From NCBI RefSeq assembly GCF_021533195.1, contig NZ_JAJNKB010000002.1:124001-188000 (forward strand): a stretch of 64,000 nt of DNA, written 5' to 3'. Made by a program: the position numbers and the translations under genes. The DNA is from Portibacter marinus. GTDB taxonomy: Bacteria; Bacteroidota; Bacteroidia; Chitinophagales; Saprospiraceae. Below the pieces are notes generated by a model, which was given only the letters and a program-made list of their open reading frames with translations, searched no databases and was not told where the DNA came from. Positions 8,719-17,311 of the stretch are shown here, in pieces; the first letter of the stretch is position 1; every line of letters starts with the position of its first letter.

Positions 8719-10488
8719 TTAAAACAACCCTAGAAATCCCATATGTGTTTTGATATTCCTGAAGTCTAAAGGATTGCCCATCTGAGACCCAACGGCTACA
8801 TTGACCCCAAAAATACCCGCTGCCGTTTCCAGGCTAAAGCCTGCTCCCGCACCGTATGGCTGATCCCATTCAAACTCGTCCAAGTATCTGTTTTGCCTCA
8901 CACCATAGTCCACAAATGCAGCTAAGAAGGAATTTCTACTCAGCAATAAACGATATTCAAGCGTCGCAACAGTATAAAACTCAGCAAATACGGACTCTTC
9001 ATCGAAACCCCGCAGAAGTCGATTGCCACCTATGCGATAATATTCATTTTCGAAAATCCTGGTTTCCGCAAAAATCTTCTCTGCCCTCAAAGCTGTCTTA
9101 ATAGTAGATCTGGTGGCTATTGGTAAGTAAAATTCCGTTTGCACATTAACTTTAAATTGATAGGTGCTAAGGTCAATGCTGTCGTACGCTTGCGAAAAAT
9201 CAACCACATCACTTTCTAGATCAAGGATTGCATTCGAAGGAATGATGTTTTTCTGTCCTGCCGTTCCGCGCAACAATATCCGATAACCTTTTCTCGGGTT
9301 AAACTGATAATCCAAATTTTGCCAATTGCTTTGCAAACCAAAATTATTGGTCGATACATCTAGCCTGGAGGGGAGCTTCTGAGTCCTCACAATGCTTTGT
9401 GTATCAATCTCGATTAGCCTGCTGGTTTGAATATTGTAGAAGGCTTTGAGGAAATTATTGGCTTTCAATTGATATAAAACTCCGAAGCTAAAATTGAGAT
9501 CGCGGTGCTTATTTTCATTGCGAAATAAATTGAATTCCGAATCAAAGCCAAAAGGGAAATCCAATAAAAAAGGATATTGAAAATTAAAATCAAATCGTTG
9601 GGTTTCTTGTTTCAGTCTCTCAAATTTTATAGCAAATTGCTCGCCTTGCTTCAACTTGTTCTGCACCTCAAAGTTGACATCACCAGTTATGGTGTATCGC
9701 TGCTCTTGCCCTGAATTAGGCTGAATTCCGATGATGAAATCGAATCTCGAGGCATTCTTCTCCTGCAACTTCAGATTGACAATAGCTGAATTACCTATAA
9801 ATCTTACGGTTGGATCTGAAGTCAATTCCAGGAATGGAAGGTTATTGATTCGATTTTTAATTTTTAAGACCTCCGAAGTGTTATAAGGATCGCCGGGACG
9901 CATTTGTAAGTAGTTGTATAGATAAGCTTTGCTGATGTGATCGAGACCATAAAGGTTGAAGGTGTCCATGGTGACCAATCTTCCTTTATCAATGTCCAGG
10001 AACCCGGTAAATAACCCTTCTTCAACTGAATAGTCCTTCAATTGTATGTTGGCGAAGGGGAAACCATTGTTTTCCAGCACTTTAATGACTCGGTCAAACA
10101 TTTTACCGATGAAGCTGACCTCTAATTTTTTTCCGGTAATATTCCTGGGTTGATAACCCGCTTTAGCAAGCACCTCCTGAAATTGATCTTCCAGTTCCAA
10201 CTTTCCAAATTCGTAGTTGGGACCCCGATGAATTTTAAAGGTAGCCGTGGAATCTTCAAACTTTAACTCATCAATCGAGGCTTCTAGATAGGCGGAAGCC
10301 CGAAGCTCATTCACCACTTTGCGTAGATCAAGGATCAATGCCAGACTGTCCATTCGCTTATTTTTCCACCGCTTTTGCAAATCGGGATCTTCTGTTCCGG
10401 GTTGAATGAAATACCTGGTTTGCTGCCCACTGATAACATTGGCACACAACAAAAAACTGAATAGTATTAAGCCATAAGTAAATCTCAC
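8719..10488 (-). CDS. BamA/TamA-like outer-membrane beta-barrel protein
   Basis: About 589 residues: a signal peptide ending near ANVISGQQ, POTRA-like repeats in the first half (for example LYGLDHISKAYLYNYLQMRPG) and a C-terminal Omp85 surface-antigen barrel with GGNRLLRGFDEESVF and a final aromatic-rich strand. Omp85 proteins insert or translocate outer-membrane proteins. I chose the GTG at 10488, which gives a clean signal peptide and avoids overlapping hemW. An ATG at 10578 is also in frame but adds a Cys-rich stretch antisense to the hemW start. It is smaller than typical BamA, so it is probably a TamA-like paralogue. Confidence 0.82.
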   Translation of the reverse strand: MRFTYGLILFSFLLCANVISGQQTRYFIQPGTEDPDLQKRWKNKRMDSLALILDLRKVVNELRASAYLEASIDELKFEDSTATFKIHRGPNYEFGKLELEDQFQEVLAKAGYQPRNITGKKLEVSFIGKMFDRVIKVLENNGFPFANIQLKDYSVEEGLFTGFLDIDKGRLVTMDTFNLYGLDHISKAYLYNYLQMRPGDPYNTSEVLKIKNRINNLPFLELTSDPTVRFIGNSAIVNLKLQEKNASRFDFIIGIQPNSGQEQRYTITGDVNFEVQNKLKQGEQFAIKFERLKQETQRFDFNFQYPFLLDFPFGFDSEFNLFRNENKHRDLNFSFGVLYQLKANNFLKAFYNIQTSRLIEIDTQSIVRTQKLPSRLDVSTNNFGLQSNWQNLDYQFNPRKGYRILLRGTAGQKNIIPSNAILDLESDVVDFSQAYDSIDLSTYQFKVNVQTEFYLPIATRSTIKTALRAEKIFAETRIFENEYYRIGGNRLLRGFDEESVFAEFYTVATLEYRLLLSRNSFLAAFVDYGVRQNRYLDEFEWDQPYGAGAGFSLETAAGIFGVNVAVGSQMGNPLDFRNIKTHMGFLGLF

Positions 10489-10535
10489 AATCCGCGTAAA
10501 ATTGGTACTTTTGATGATTAGAACGATTACAATCG

Positions 10536-11648
10536 ATGTCAGGCATATACATTCACATACCTTTTTGCAAGCAGGCATGTCATTACTGCAATTTTCACTT
10601 TTCCACCTCGACCAAATACATGGATGAGATGGTAGGAGCCATATGTCTGGAGATCAGCATGCGTAGAAATGAGTTAGATGGACAAAAACTTGAAACCATT
10701 TACTTCGGGGGCGGAACTCCGAGCTTGCTCAGTGCTCAAGCGTTAAACCAGATCTTTGAAATCATTTATAAGCATTTCTCAGTGATGGATGATGCAGAAA
10801 TCACATTGGAAGCCAATCCGGACGACCTATCTGTCGAAACATTAAGTCATTTGTCAGATAGTGCCGTCAACAGACTTAGTATAGGCGTGCAGTCTTTTCA
10901 TGACAGTGAATTGGTCTGGATGAATAGGGCTCATTCGGCTATCGAATCGATGCGCTGTATGGAGGAGGTCAGGAACTTTGGGTTTCAGAACTTTTCGATA
11001 GATCTTATCTACGGATTGCCACACTCATCCCATGAACTTTGGGCTCGCAACCTGGAAATCGCGATTGACCTGAATGTGCCCCATGTCAGCATGTATGCTT
11101 TAACGGTTGAACCCAATACCGCCCTTGGGAAATGGGTGGAAAAAGGGAAGGAAGAAGAGCCTAATGACGGATATGTGTCAACCCAGTTTAATATGGGAAT
11201 CTCTGCAATGGAAGAGGCGAAATATCATCATTATGAAATTTCAAACTATGCGATTCCAGGTAAAGAAGCGATCCACAATTCCAACTACTGGCGATCCAGA
11301 CATTATATTGGAATTGGGCCATCAGCGCATTCATTTACCGGCAAGCAAAGATCTATGAATGTTGCTCATAATGTGAAGTATATGAATTCTATCCTTGAAG
11401 GGAAGTTGCCATCAGAAAAGGAGCAAATAGATGATGTGACGAGGTATAATGAATATGTCATGACCAGATTACGAACTACCTGGGGAATCAATACTGATGA
11501 GCTGGATCAATATAAAGATCATTTTAAAAAGGAAGTAGAACAACTCATAAAACGTGGCTGGGTGAGTCAAGATGGAAAAATCTATCGGCTCACACAAGCT
11601 GGAAAGCATTTTGCAGATGCGGCAGCAGCTGAATTGTTTTTGGTCTGA
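10536..11648 (+). CDS. hemW: Radical SAM protein HemW (coproporphyrinogen oxidase-like)
   Basis: A 370-residue soluble protein starting MSGIYIHIPF with the radical SAM cluster motif CxxxCxxC at Cys11, Cys15 and Cys18, followed by the FGGGTPSLL and EANPDDL segments. The C-terminal HemN-like domain includes SIGVQSFHDSEL and YEISNYA. HemW binds heme and is thought to act as a heme chaperone rather than a true HemN oxidase. The single N-terminal CxxxCxxCxF pattern, without HemN's extra N-terminal stretch, supports HemW. It is divergent from the barrel gene. Confidence 0.93.
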   Translation: MSGIYIHIPFCKQACHYCNFHFSTSTKYMDEMVGAICLEISMRRNELDGQKLETIYFGGGTPSLLSAQALNQIFEIIYKHFSVMDDAEITLEANPDDLSVETLSHLSDSAVNRLSIGVQSFHDSELVWMNRAHSAIESMRCMEEVRNFGFQNFSIDLIYGLPHSSHELWARNLEIAIDLNVPHVSMYALTVEPNTALGKWVEKGKEEEPNDGYVSTQFNMGISAMEEAKYHHYEISNYAIPGKEAIHNSNYWRSRHYIGIGPSAHSFTGKQRSMNVAHNVKYMNSILEGKLPSEKEQIDDVTRYNEYVMTRLRTTWGINTDELDQYKDHFKKEVEQLIKRGWVSQDGKIYRLTQAGKHFADAAAAELFLV

Positions 11649-11810
11649 ACCAGGTCAATGAATGTCTGGTATACATTATTGTGCTTTTACACTGAAAAAT
11701 AGATTTTAATGTAAATAATGCCTCTCAAATCACAATTTTGTTATTAGATAGACTTGATTTCAAGAATCTTATTACATTAGTTGTCATTATTCATCTAACA
11801 AAAATTTGAT
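11649..11810. other. Intergenic region before the M43 protease gene
   Basis: An A+T-rich gap of 162 bases that presumably carries the promoter of the metalloprotease gene. I see no convincing hairpin and no full TTG/TAnnTTTG pair in it. Confidence 0.3.
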
Positions 11811-13085
11811 ATGAAATTGCAAAGCTTAAGCAATCTGCTGTTGGTAGCAGGGTTGTTATTGTTTATCACTTCCTGTGAAAAAGAAATCGGTCTGACTTCT
11901 GCGAACGATGAAATCGCAAGCGTAAACAACGTACAAATTCCCGGAGAAAGAGTGTGTGGTATGGATGCTCATATGGGACAATTATTACAAGATCCTGCAT
12001 ACGTTAAAAGACATCTGGCCAAATTTGATCGGATAGAGACTGTGGTCACTAACAGAGCAGACTGCCCTAATAAAGTGATCATCCCTGTAGCCATACATTA
12101 CCAGAGAATCAGAAACGCTGATATCAATTGTTTGAGAGATCAGGCCATGGATCAAATCAGGATCCTGAACGAGGATTACAGTGGGACGAATAGCGATATT
12201 AGCAATTGGAATGCCATTTCTAATCTATTCAATACAACCAATGGTGAGACATGTATCGAATTCTGCATAGCCACTAAAAATCACCCTGCAGGATATGGAC
12301 TTGCGGAAGGCGATTTGGCAGTTACATTGAATGAAACCAGAGGAGATAGCGATAGAAACTGGAGTGGCTATTTGAATATTTTCGTCCGTGATATTCAATA
12401 TTTAGGTTACTCACCTTTAGGAGGAGATGGAGACGGTGATGGCGTGGTCGTGGACAACAATGCCTTTGCGTCTATTTCATGTAGTGGTACTGAATTGGGA
12501 GGTACCTATAATCTAGGAAGAACTTTAACCCATGAATTAGGCCACTACCTTTTACTGGACCATATCTGGGGAGGTGGATGCGGTTCTGATGATGGAGTAG
12601 GTGATACTCCTGATTCCAGTGGACCTTACTATGGGTGCCCTGCAAATGGAGCTGCAACTTGCGGATCTACTGATATGCACATGAATTATATGGACTATAC
12701 GGATGATGCATGTATGTACATGTTTTCAGCAGGACAGTCTAGCAGAATGGAAGGCTATGTTGCCTCAAGTTTGCAAGCACTTGCGGCCAATGCCTCCAAT
12801 GTATGTGGAGAGGTAGGTCCTCCACCGCCACCTCCAGCTGATTGCAACACACCTACAGGTTTGAGTGCCAATGTCAATAAGAAAAAAGTGACTTTAAGCT
12901 GGGATGCACAGGCCGGAGCAACATTTGATGTTCGGTACAAAAAGACTAACGAATCTACATGGACTGTGGTATCCACTTTAGGAAGCAGTGTTACTTTGAA
13001 TGGAGTGAAGTCAGGTAGTTATGAATTCCAGGTGAAGTGTAGCGAGTCGATGGAATATACACAATCTGTGAATTTCAACGTTTAG
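11811..13085 (+). CDS. M43 (cytophagalysin-type) zinc metalloprotease lipoprotein
   Basis: A 424-residue lipoprotein with a signal peptide and lipobox FITSC (Cys22). A catalytic HELGHYLLLDH lies at 241-251 and a Met-turn NYMDYTDDACMYMF at about 292-305, both characteristic of peptidase family M43. A proline linker (about 335-341) leads to a C-terminal fibronectin III-like domain (about 343-424). Surface or secreted M43 proteases digest external proteins. The expected Gly of HExxHxxGxxH is Leu here (Leu248), an uncommon variant; both flanking His are kept, so zinc binding should survive. A strong terminator follows. Confidence 0.9.
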   Translation: MKLQSLSNLLLVAGLLLFITSCEKEIGLTSANDEIASVNNVQIPGERVCGMDAHMGQLLQDPAYVKRHLAKFDRIETVVTNRADCPNKVIIPVAIHYQRIRNADINCLRDQAMDQIRILNEDYSGTNSDISNWNAISNLFNTTNGETCIEFCIATKNHPAGYGLAEGDLAVTLNETRGDSDRNWSGYLNIFVRDIQYLGYSPLGGDGDGDGVVVDNNAFASISCSGTELGGTYNLGRTLTHELGHYLLLDHIWGGGCGSDDGVGDTPDSSGPYYGCPANGAATCGSTDMHMNYMDYTDDACMYMFSAGQSSRMEGYVASSLQALAANASNVCGEVGPPPPPPADCNTPTGLSANVNKKKVTLSWDAQAGATFDVRYKKTNESTWTVVSTLGSSVTLNGVKSGSYEFQVKCSESMEYTQSVNFNV

Positions 13086-13107
13086 AATATATTATTGAAT
13101 ATGATTG

Positions 13108-13145
13108 AATCCGGTCAGGGAATCATTCCCTACCGGATTTTTTTT
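13108..13145 (+). terminator. Rho-independent terminator after the M43 protease gene
   Basis: AATCCGGT pairs with ACCGGATT and, inside it, AGGGAAT pairs with ATTCCCT around a single C. A run of T follows from 13138. Confidence 0.9.
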
Positions 13146-13212
13146 ATGAAGCAAACTTATCTTCTATTTTTGAGTTTGATTGATGTTGAAGAATTAAATA
13201 TCGAGACCCATT

Positions 13213-14646
13213 ATGCTAAGAATCATTTGTATCCTTATTCTGCTTTACACCCTATTTTCATGTACTCCCAAAGTAGCTGAAGTTACAGAAGAAAAAACGG
13301 AACAAACTCGCCCTGTTTATGAAGGAAATTGCGCCAGCTTCTCTGACATCACTCCAGCACAGAAGGATCAAGCTGAAACGGCCTATGTACTTTATAAGGA
13401 TTTCCTTAGAGCAAAAGATTATGATCAAGCCTACGATTATTGGAAAACAGCCATGAGGTTAGCACCTAAGTCAAACGGGACCATTCAATACCAATTTGAT
13501 GACGGACTTCGAATCTTTAAGCACTATTATGATCAAACATCAGACTCTACAGAGATGAAGGAGTGGGCAGAAAAAGCAATGGATCTCTATGAACTTCGAG
13601 TGGAGTGTTTCGGAGATGAGGATTATCTGGCAGGTCGTCAAGCCTTCGATATGTTTTACAACTATAGACCATTTTATAGCGATCAGGAAATCTATAATCT
13701 TTTTAAACAGGCTATAGATGGACAAGGAGACAGCACAGGTTACTTTGTGGTCAATCCATTTACCAAGGTGTTGGTAGAGAATATTTTTGAAGAGCGTATC
13801 ACTATAGAAGAAGGAAAGGAATATGCAAATAAATTGCTCGGTGTCATCAAATATGGTAATGAGCATTGTGAGGACAAAGAAAATTGCGATGCATGGGCCA
13901 TTATTAACGATTATGCTCCTGCACGATTAGAAGCATTAGAAGGCTATGAAGCTTTTTATGATTGTGAATACTATATTGACAAGTATTATCAAGAGTTTTT
14001 AGACAACCCGGAAGATTGTGAAGTGATTGTAGGTCTGTTTGTAAAGTTGAGATACGGAGGTTGTGAGGAAACGCTCGACGAATTCACGAAGGTTGCTGAG
14101 GCCAGAAAGGCCAACTGTATGAAAGAGGCTCCTGAAGTTTCAACAGCAGGTCCCTTAAGACAAGCTTTTGATTTTTATAACAATGGTCAATTTAAAGAAG
14201 CTGTTGAGAAATTCAAGGAATTTGTAGAAGGATCCGATGATCCAGAAAAACGAGCAAAGTATAATTTACTGATTGCCAAACTTTATTACAGGGATCTTAA
14301 AAATTTCAGTCAGGCCAGAAAATATGCACTTGAAGCCGCCAGCGATAAAGACAATTGGGGCGAGCCTTACATGTTGATCGGGAAGTTATATGCCAGTAGC
14401 GGCCCTCTTTGTGGTCCCGGTACAGGATTTGATAGTCAGGTAGTGACCTGGCCGGCCATTGATAAATGGCAGTATGCGAAAAAAATCGATCCTTCGTTGG
14501 CAGCTGAAGCGAATCAACTGATCAATACTTATAGCGCCTATATGCCCAAAAAGGAAGATATTTTCTCCAGGAGTATTAAAGCTGGTTCTACATATACCGT
14601 AGGTTGTTGGATCCAGGAACAGACCCGAGTGAGGACAGCAAATTGA
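13213..14646 (+). CDS. TPR-like lipoprotein, function unknown
   Basis: A 477-residue lipoprotein with lipobox TLFSC (Cys17). The body is alpha-helical, with repeated motifs of TPR type: AYVLYKDFLRAKDYDQAYDY near the N-terminus and a C-terminal pair around FDFYNNGQFKEAVEKFKEF and IAKLYYRDLKNFSQARKYA. Such lipoproteins often serve as scaffolds at the inner face of the outer membrane or in gliding/T9SS machinery, but nothing here identifies a partner. It starts shortly after the protease terminator and so has its own transcript. Confidence 0.75.
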   Translation: MLRIICILILLYTLFSCTPKVAEVTEEKTEQTRPVYEGNCASFSDITPAQKDQAETAYVLYKDFLRAKDYDQAYDYWKTAMRLAPKSNGTIQYQFDDGLRIFKHYYDQTSDSTEMKEWAEKAMDLYELRVECFGDEDYLAGRQAFDMFYNYRPFYSDQEIYNLFKQAIDGQGDSTGYFVVNPFTKVLVENIFEERITIEEGKEYANKLLGVIKYGNEHCEDKENCDAWAIINDYAPARLEALEGYEAFYDCEYYIDKYYQEFLDNPEDCEVIVGLFVKLRYGGCEETLDEFTKVAEARKANCMKEAPEVSTAGPLRQAFDFYNNGQFKEAVEKFKEFVEGSDDPEKRAKYNLLIAKLYYRDLKNFSQARKYALEAASDKDNWGEPYMLIGKLYASSGPLCGPGTGFDSQVVTWPAIDKWQYAKKIDPSLAAEANQLINTYSAYMPKKEDIFSRSIKAGSTYTVGCWIQEQTRVRTAN

Positions 14647-14728
14647 TCTGCGGGAGTAGAGTACTAAACTATTCGTATTTCAAAAAAGCGTTGCATTGGT
14701 GCAATGACATTATGAAATAAGCAATCGA

Positions 14729-16183
14729 TTATTTCAACACCTTGCGATAGATAATACCATTTCTTTCATCGATAATTTCAAGAATATAGACTCCATCTGA
14801 TAAATCAGAAGTATTTATTTTTAGCTCATTGACTTGCAAATTGTCAATGCTTTTCACTTTCATGCCAGAGATATTGAATAAAGTGACCCTTGATAAGGCC
14901 CTGAGATCCGAAGTGACAAGCATAAAGTCATTAAAGGGGTTGGGTGAAATGGAAATGTCATTCTCATTCTCATAATTCTCTAGGTTGGAAGATGACTGCT
15001 CGACAGTCAATATAAATGAGGCCTCGTTTGTACCACCTCTGTTGTCTGTGGCGACGACCTTGATTTCATGCTGACCTATGGGCAAATTGTTTACTTCGTT
15101 GGGATTCGGAGAATTGGCATGTCCCCAGGTGTATGGGAAAACAGCTTCTGTTCTGATCGACTCCTCATTAACAAACAATTCTACTTGCTCTATGAGTCCA
15201 TCATTATCGGTTGCCATAGCTTCAACATATAGTTCATATCCTTCTGTGACTATTGTATCTTGACTTGGTACCACGAAAGACACCGAGGGTTTTTGATTGG
15301 CTACTTCTCCGAACCTACAATTGGTCCAAACTTTAAAGTCATCAAAATATATGTAATCTGTGGTAGGAGAATGCCATACGGTATCATTTCTACTACCACC
15401 TCTATACGTGTGCATGATCAAAGAATTGATCTTCACATTATCTTTTCCAGCATTTCGAAATAAGATATCGTTCTGCTCGAAAAGCAATATGTCGTCTACA
15501 TACATTTGCAAAATGCCGTCATATTCACCAGGCGTATTTAACTTAATATATTGTTTAATCTTATACCAGATGTCTTTTTCAATATCTCTTATAAAAGGGA
15601 GATGTCCTCCACAATTACTAGTACGATCCGGAAAGTAAGGATATACAATTAGATACGGAGGTTGTGTCCAGGCTCTATTTCTCCTCCACATTAAACGGGC
15701 AGAAAAAGCATTCTGAATAACATCTTGGTTTTGAGTGCAACCAGCTGGTATACTTGAAGAATTTGATATGCCTCCACCCAGTCCAGGAAGTTTTCCGCCG
15801 GTGGTCCAGACAAAGTTTGAATCAAACTTCAATCTGTATTCCAGGACTGCTTCTTCCACACCATCGAAAGAACTATCGAATAAGAATCCTCCACTTCTTG
15901 CACTGGCATCGTTTTTAAGGTATTGAGCCCTAAGCTCGCCATTGACCACTCGGTTTTCCTGAGGCCAATCCGGACTCAATCCACGGATCTCTCCAGAAGT
16001 TCTTGCTGAAACATTATCAAAATCATTTCTTACCATATCCACCGTATAAACTTTATTGCTATCCAGATATTGGTTAAAAGTTTGTGAGAAAAGTAGGGTA
16101 GTACTATCGCATTCTTGACTGTGCAGCAATGATACATTGACAAACAAGATGAGAATCAGGAAGTGTAAATAATGGAATTTCAT
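14729..16183 (-). CDS. T9SS cargo: polysaccharide-lyase-like protein with Ig-like domain
   Basis: A 484-residue secreted protein. After a signal peptide (about 1-22) comes a jelly-roll domain (about 25-290) resembling the PL14 alginate-lyase-type fold, with GGKLPGLGGG and YDGILQMYVDDILLFEQ. Then comes an Ig-like domain (about 297-395, starting NQKPSVSFVVPS and ending EASFILTVEQ). The end is a T9SS type A sorting tail (about 407-484: ISPNPFNDFML, LFNISGMKV, DGVYILEI, ending RKVLK). It should cross the outer membrane by T9SS. Lyase activity is inferred from fold resemblance only. Confidence 0.82.
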   Translation of the reverse strand: MKFHYLHFLILILFVNVSLLHSQECDSTTLLFSQTFNQYLDSNKVYTVDMVRNDFDNVSARTSGEIRGLSPDWPQENRVVNGELRAQYLKNDASARSGGFLFDSSFDGVEEAVLEYRLKFDSNFVWTTGGKLPGLGGGISNSSSIPAGCTQNQDVIQNAFSARLMWRRNRAWTQPPYLIVYPYFPDRTSNCGGHLPFIRDIEKDIWYKIKQYIKLNTPGEYDGILQMYVDDILLFEQNDILFRNAGKDNVKINSLIMHTYRGGSRNDTVWHSPTTDYIYFDDFKVWTNCRFGEVANQKPSVSFVVPSQDTIVTEGYELYVEAMATDNDGLIEQVELFVNEESIRTEAVFPYTWGHANSPNPNEVNNLPIGQHEIKVVATDNRGGTNEASFILTVEQSSSNLENYENENDISISPNPFNDFMLVTSDLRALSRVTLFNISGMKVKSIDNLQVNELKINTSDLSDGVYILEIIDERNGIIYRKVLK

Positions 16184-16328
16184 ATCAGATCTTTTGTTCT
16201 TGAATGATAATTTAGAAAGAAAAGAGATAGGGAAGTGGACTCATGATGCAATCTGGACTTTCGCATGACCGGATTTAGACTAAATTCTACCTTCTAGGGA
16301 TAATCTCTATATCGTCTACTTGTGCCAT

Positions 16329-16362
16329 AAAAAAAGGCGATGAAACTGCTTTCATCGCCTTA
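16329..16362 (-). terminator. Terminator downstream of the LolA-like gene
   Basis: AAGGCGATGAAA pairs with TTTCATCGCCTT around a 4-base loop. On the minus strand it is followed by a T run, as expected for the end of the LolA-like transcript. Confidence 0.88.
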
Positions 16363-16392
16363 CTTTACTAACCAAAACTCAATCTATATATT

Positions 16393-17064
16393 TTAATCAA
16401 TCCTTAAGTCTTCTACATGAACACCTGGATACTTACTTTTATCAAATACGAATATGGCATCAGGGTAAGATTTATTGGGTATGACATCTGATAATTTCAT
16501 GGTATACCTACTCCCATCTTTAGAGAACACCTTCATAGAATTCACTTTATTTTTTCCTTTGACCACAGATAATCTCATCTTAGAATACGGTGATGACTTG
16601 TCTAATGGTTTGAATTCTATTTCCTGGTTTCCGTTTGCCTCAGCTGTTATCGCATATGCATACTCACCGGTTTTATATAGATTTAAAAGTGAAGTGGGAT
16701 CCATGAAACCACCAGCCGCTGCCACATCTGCATTACTTAATTGCACTTCATTATTATTCTTCATATGCATCCAGATCGATTCACCGTCAGAATATATAGA
16801 CTGCATTTCCGTATCTACATAAAACTTATCACCCTTTTGTATTAATTTCCCCTTCTGCACTTCTTCACCCATGCCTGGAAATTCAATGTTCAATTCAAAA
16901 TCCATTTCTACGCTTTCATAATCCGATAGCTGACTGGAAATTTTGTCTAAAATGGCCTCAGCTTTTGGATCTTTTATTGCCACTGCATTGTCCTGAGCAC
17001 CGGCCGCTGCAATAAGGAAAGCTAAAAGAAACATTGAAATGAATAATTTCATAATTCGTGTCAT
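16393..17064 (-). CDS. lolA: LolA-like outer-membrane lipoprotein carrier protein
   Basis: A 223-residue periplasmic protein with a signal peptide ending AAAGAQ; an alternative ATG at 17052 gives MKLFISMF. The mature part reads like LolA: AEAILDKISSQLSDYESVE, then an alternation of strands (GKLIQKGDKFYVDTEM, IYSDGESIWMHMKNNNEV) forming the unclosed barrel. LolA ferries lipoproteins across the periplasm. It lies just downstream of ftsK on the same strand but is separated from it by that gene's terminator. The LolA-like family is secure; whether it is the main housekeeping copy is not. Confidence 0.85.
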   Translation of the reverse strand: MTRIMKLFISMFLLAFLIAAAGAQDNAVAIKDPKAEAILDKISSQLSDYESVEMDFELNIEFPGMGEEVQKGKLIQKGDKFYVDTEMQSIYSDGESIWMHMKNNNEVQLSNADVAAAGGFMDPTSLLNLYKTGEYAYAITAEANGNQEIEFKPLDKSSPYSKMRLSVVKGKNKVNSMKVFSKDGSRYTMKLSDVIPNKSYPDAIFVFDKSKYPGVHVEDLRID

Positions 17065-17139
17065 TTTATACTATTAAGACGAAAATTATCTAGAATAAGT
17101 TTACTTATCGTTATTAAGAATATGTTAAAAGCCTGCTGT

Positions 17140-17171
17140 AAAAAAGCCGCTGAAATTACATCCAGCGGCTT
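17140..17171 (-). terminator. Terminator downstream of ftsK
   Basis: AGCCGCTG pairs with CAGCGGCT around a loop of about 10 bases. On the minus strand a T run follows. Confidence 0.85.
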
Positions 17172-17311
17172 ACTACTATTATCATTCCCTGCTTTGCGAA
17201 GGCGAGGTGGTCGAAATATGAAGCTCAAGTCATGCAGTTCTCAAGACTTGGGCGACGTTAATTTATTTTAAGTGGCAGCATTGACAAATAAATTTCAACA
17301 ATGCAATCTTT

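Noticed and set aside
10358-10578. N-terminal extension of the barrel protein to 10578 and a small minus-strand frame
   Set aside because: The extension is antisense to the hemW start and Cys-rich; the GTG at 10488 gives a better signal peptide.
13095-13280. 61-codon frame across the terminator after the protease gene
   Set aside because: It contains the terminator hairpin and overlaps the real lipoprotein start.
14690-14708. TTGCA-TTGG-TGCAA inverted repeat after the TPR-like lipoprotein gene
   Set aside because: The stem is only five base pairs with no T run; too weak to call a terminator.
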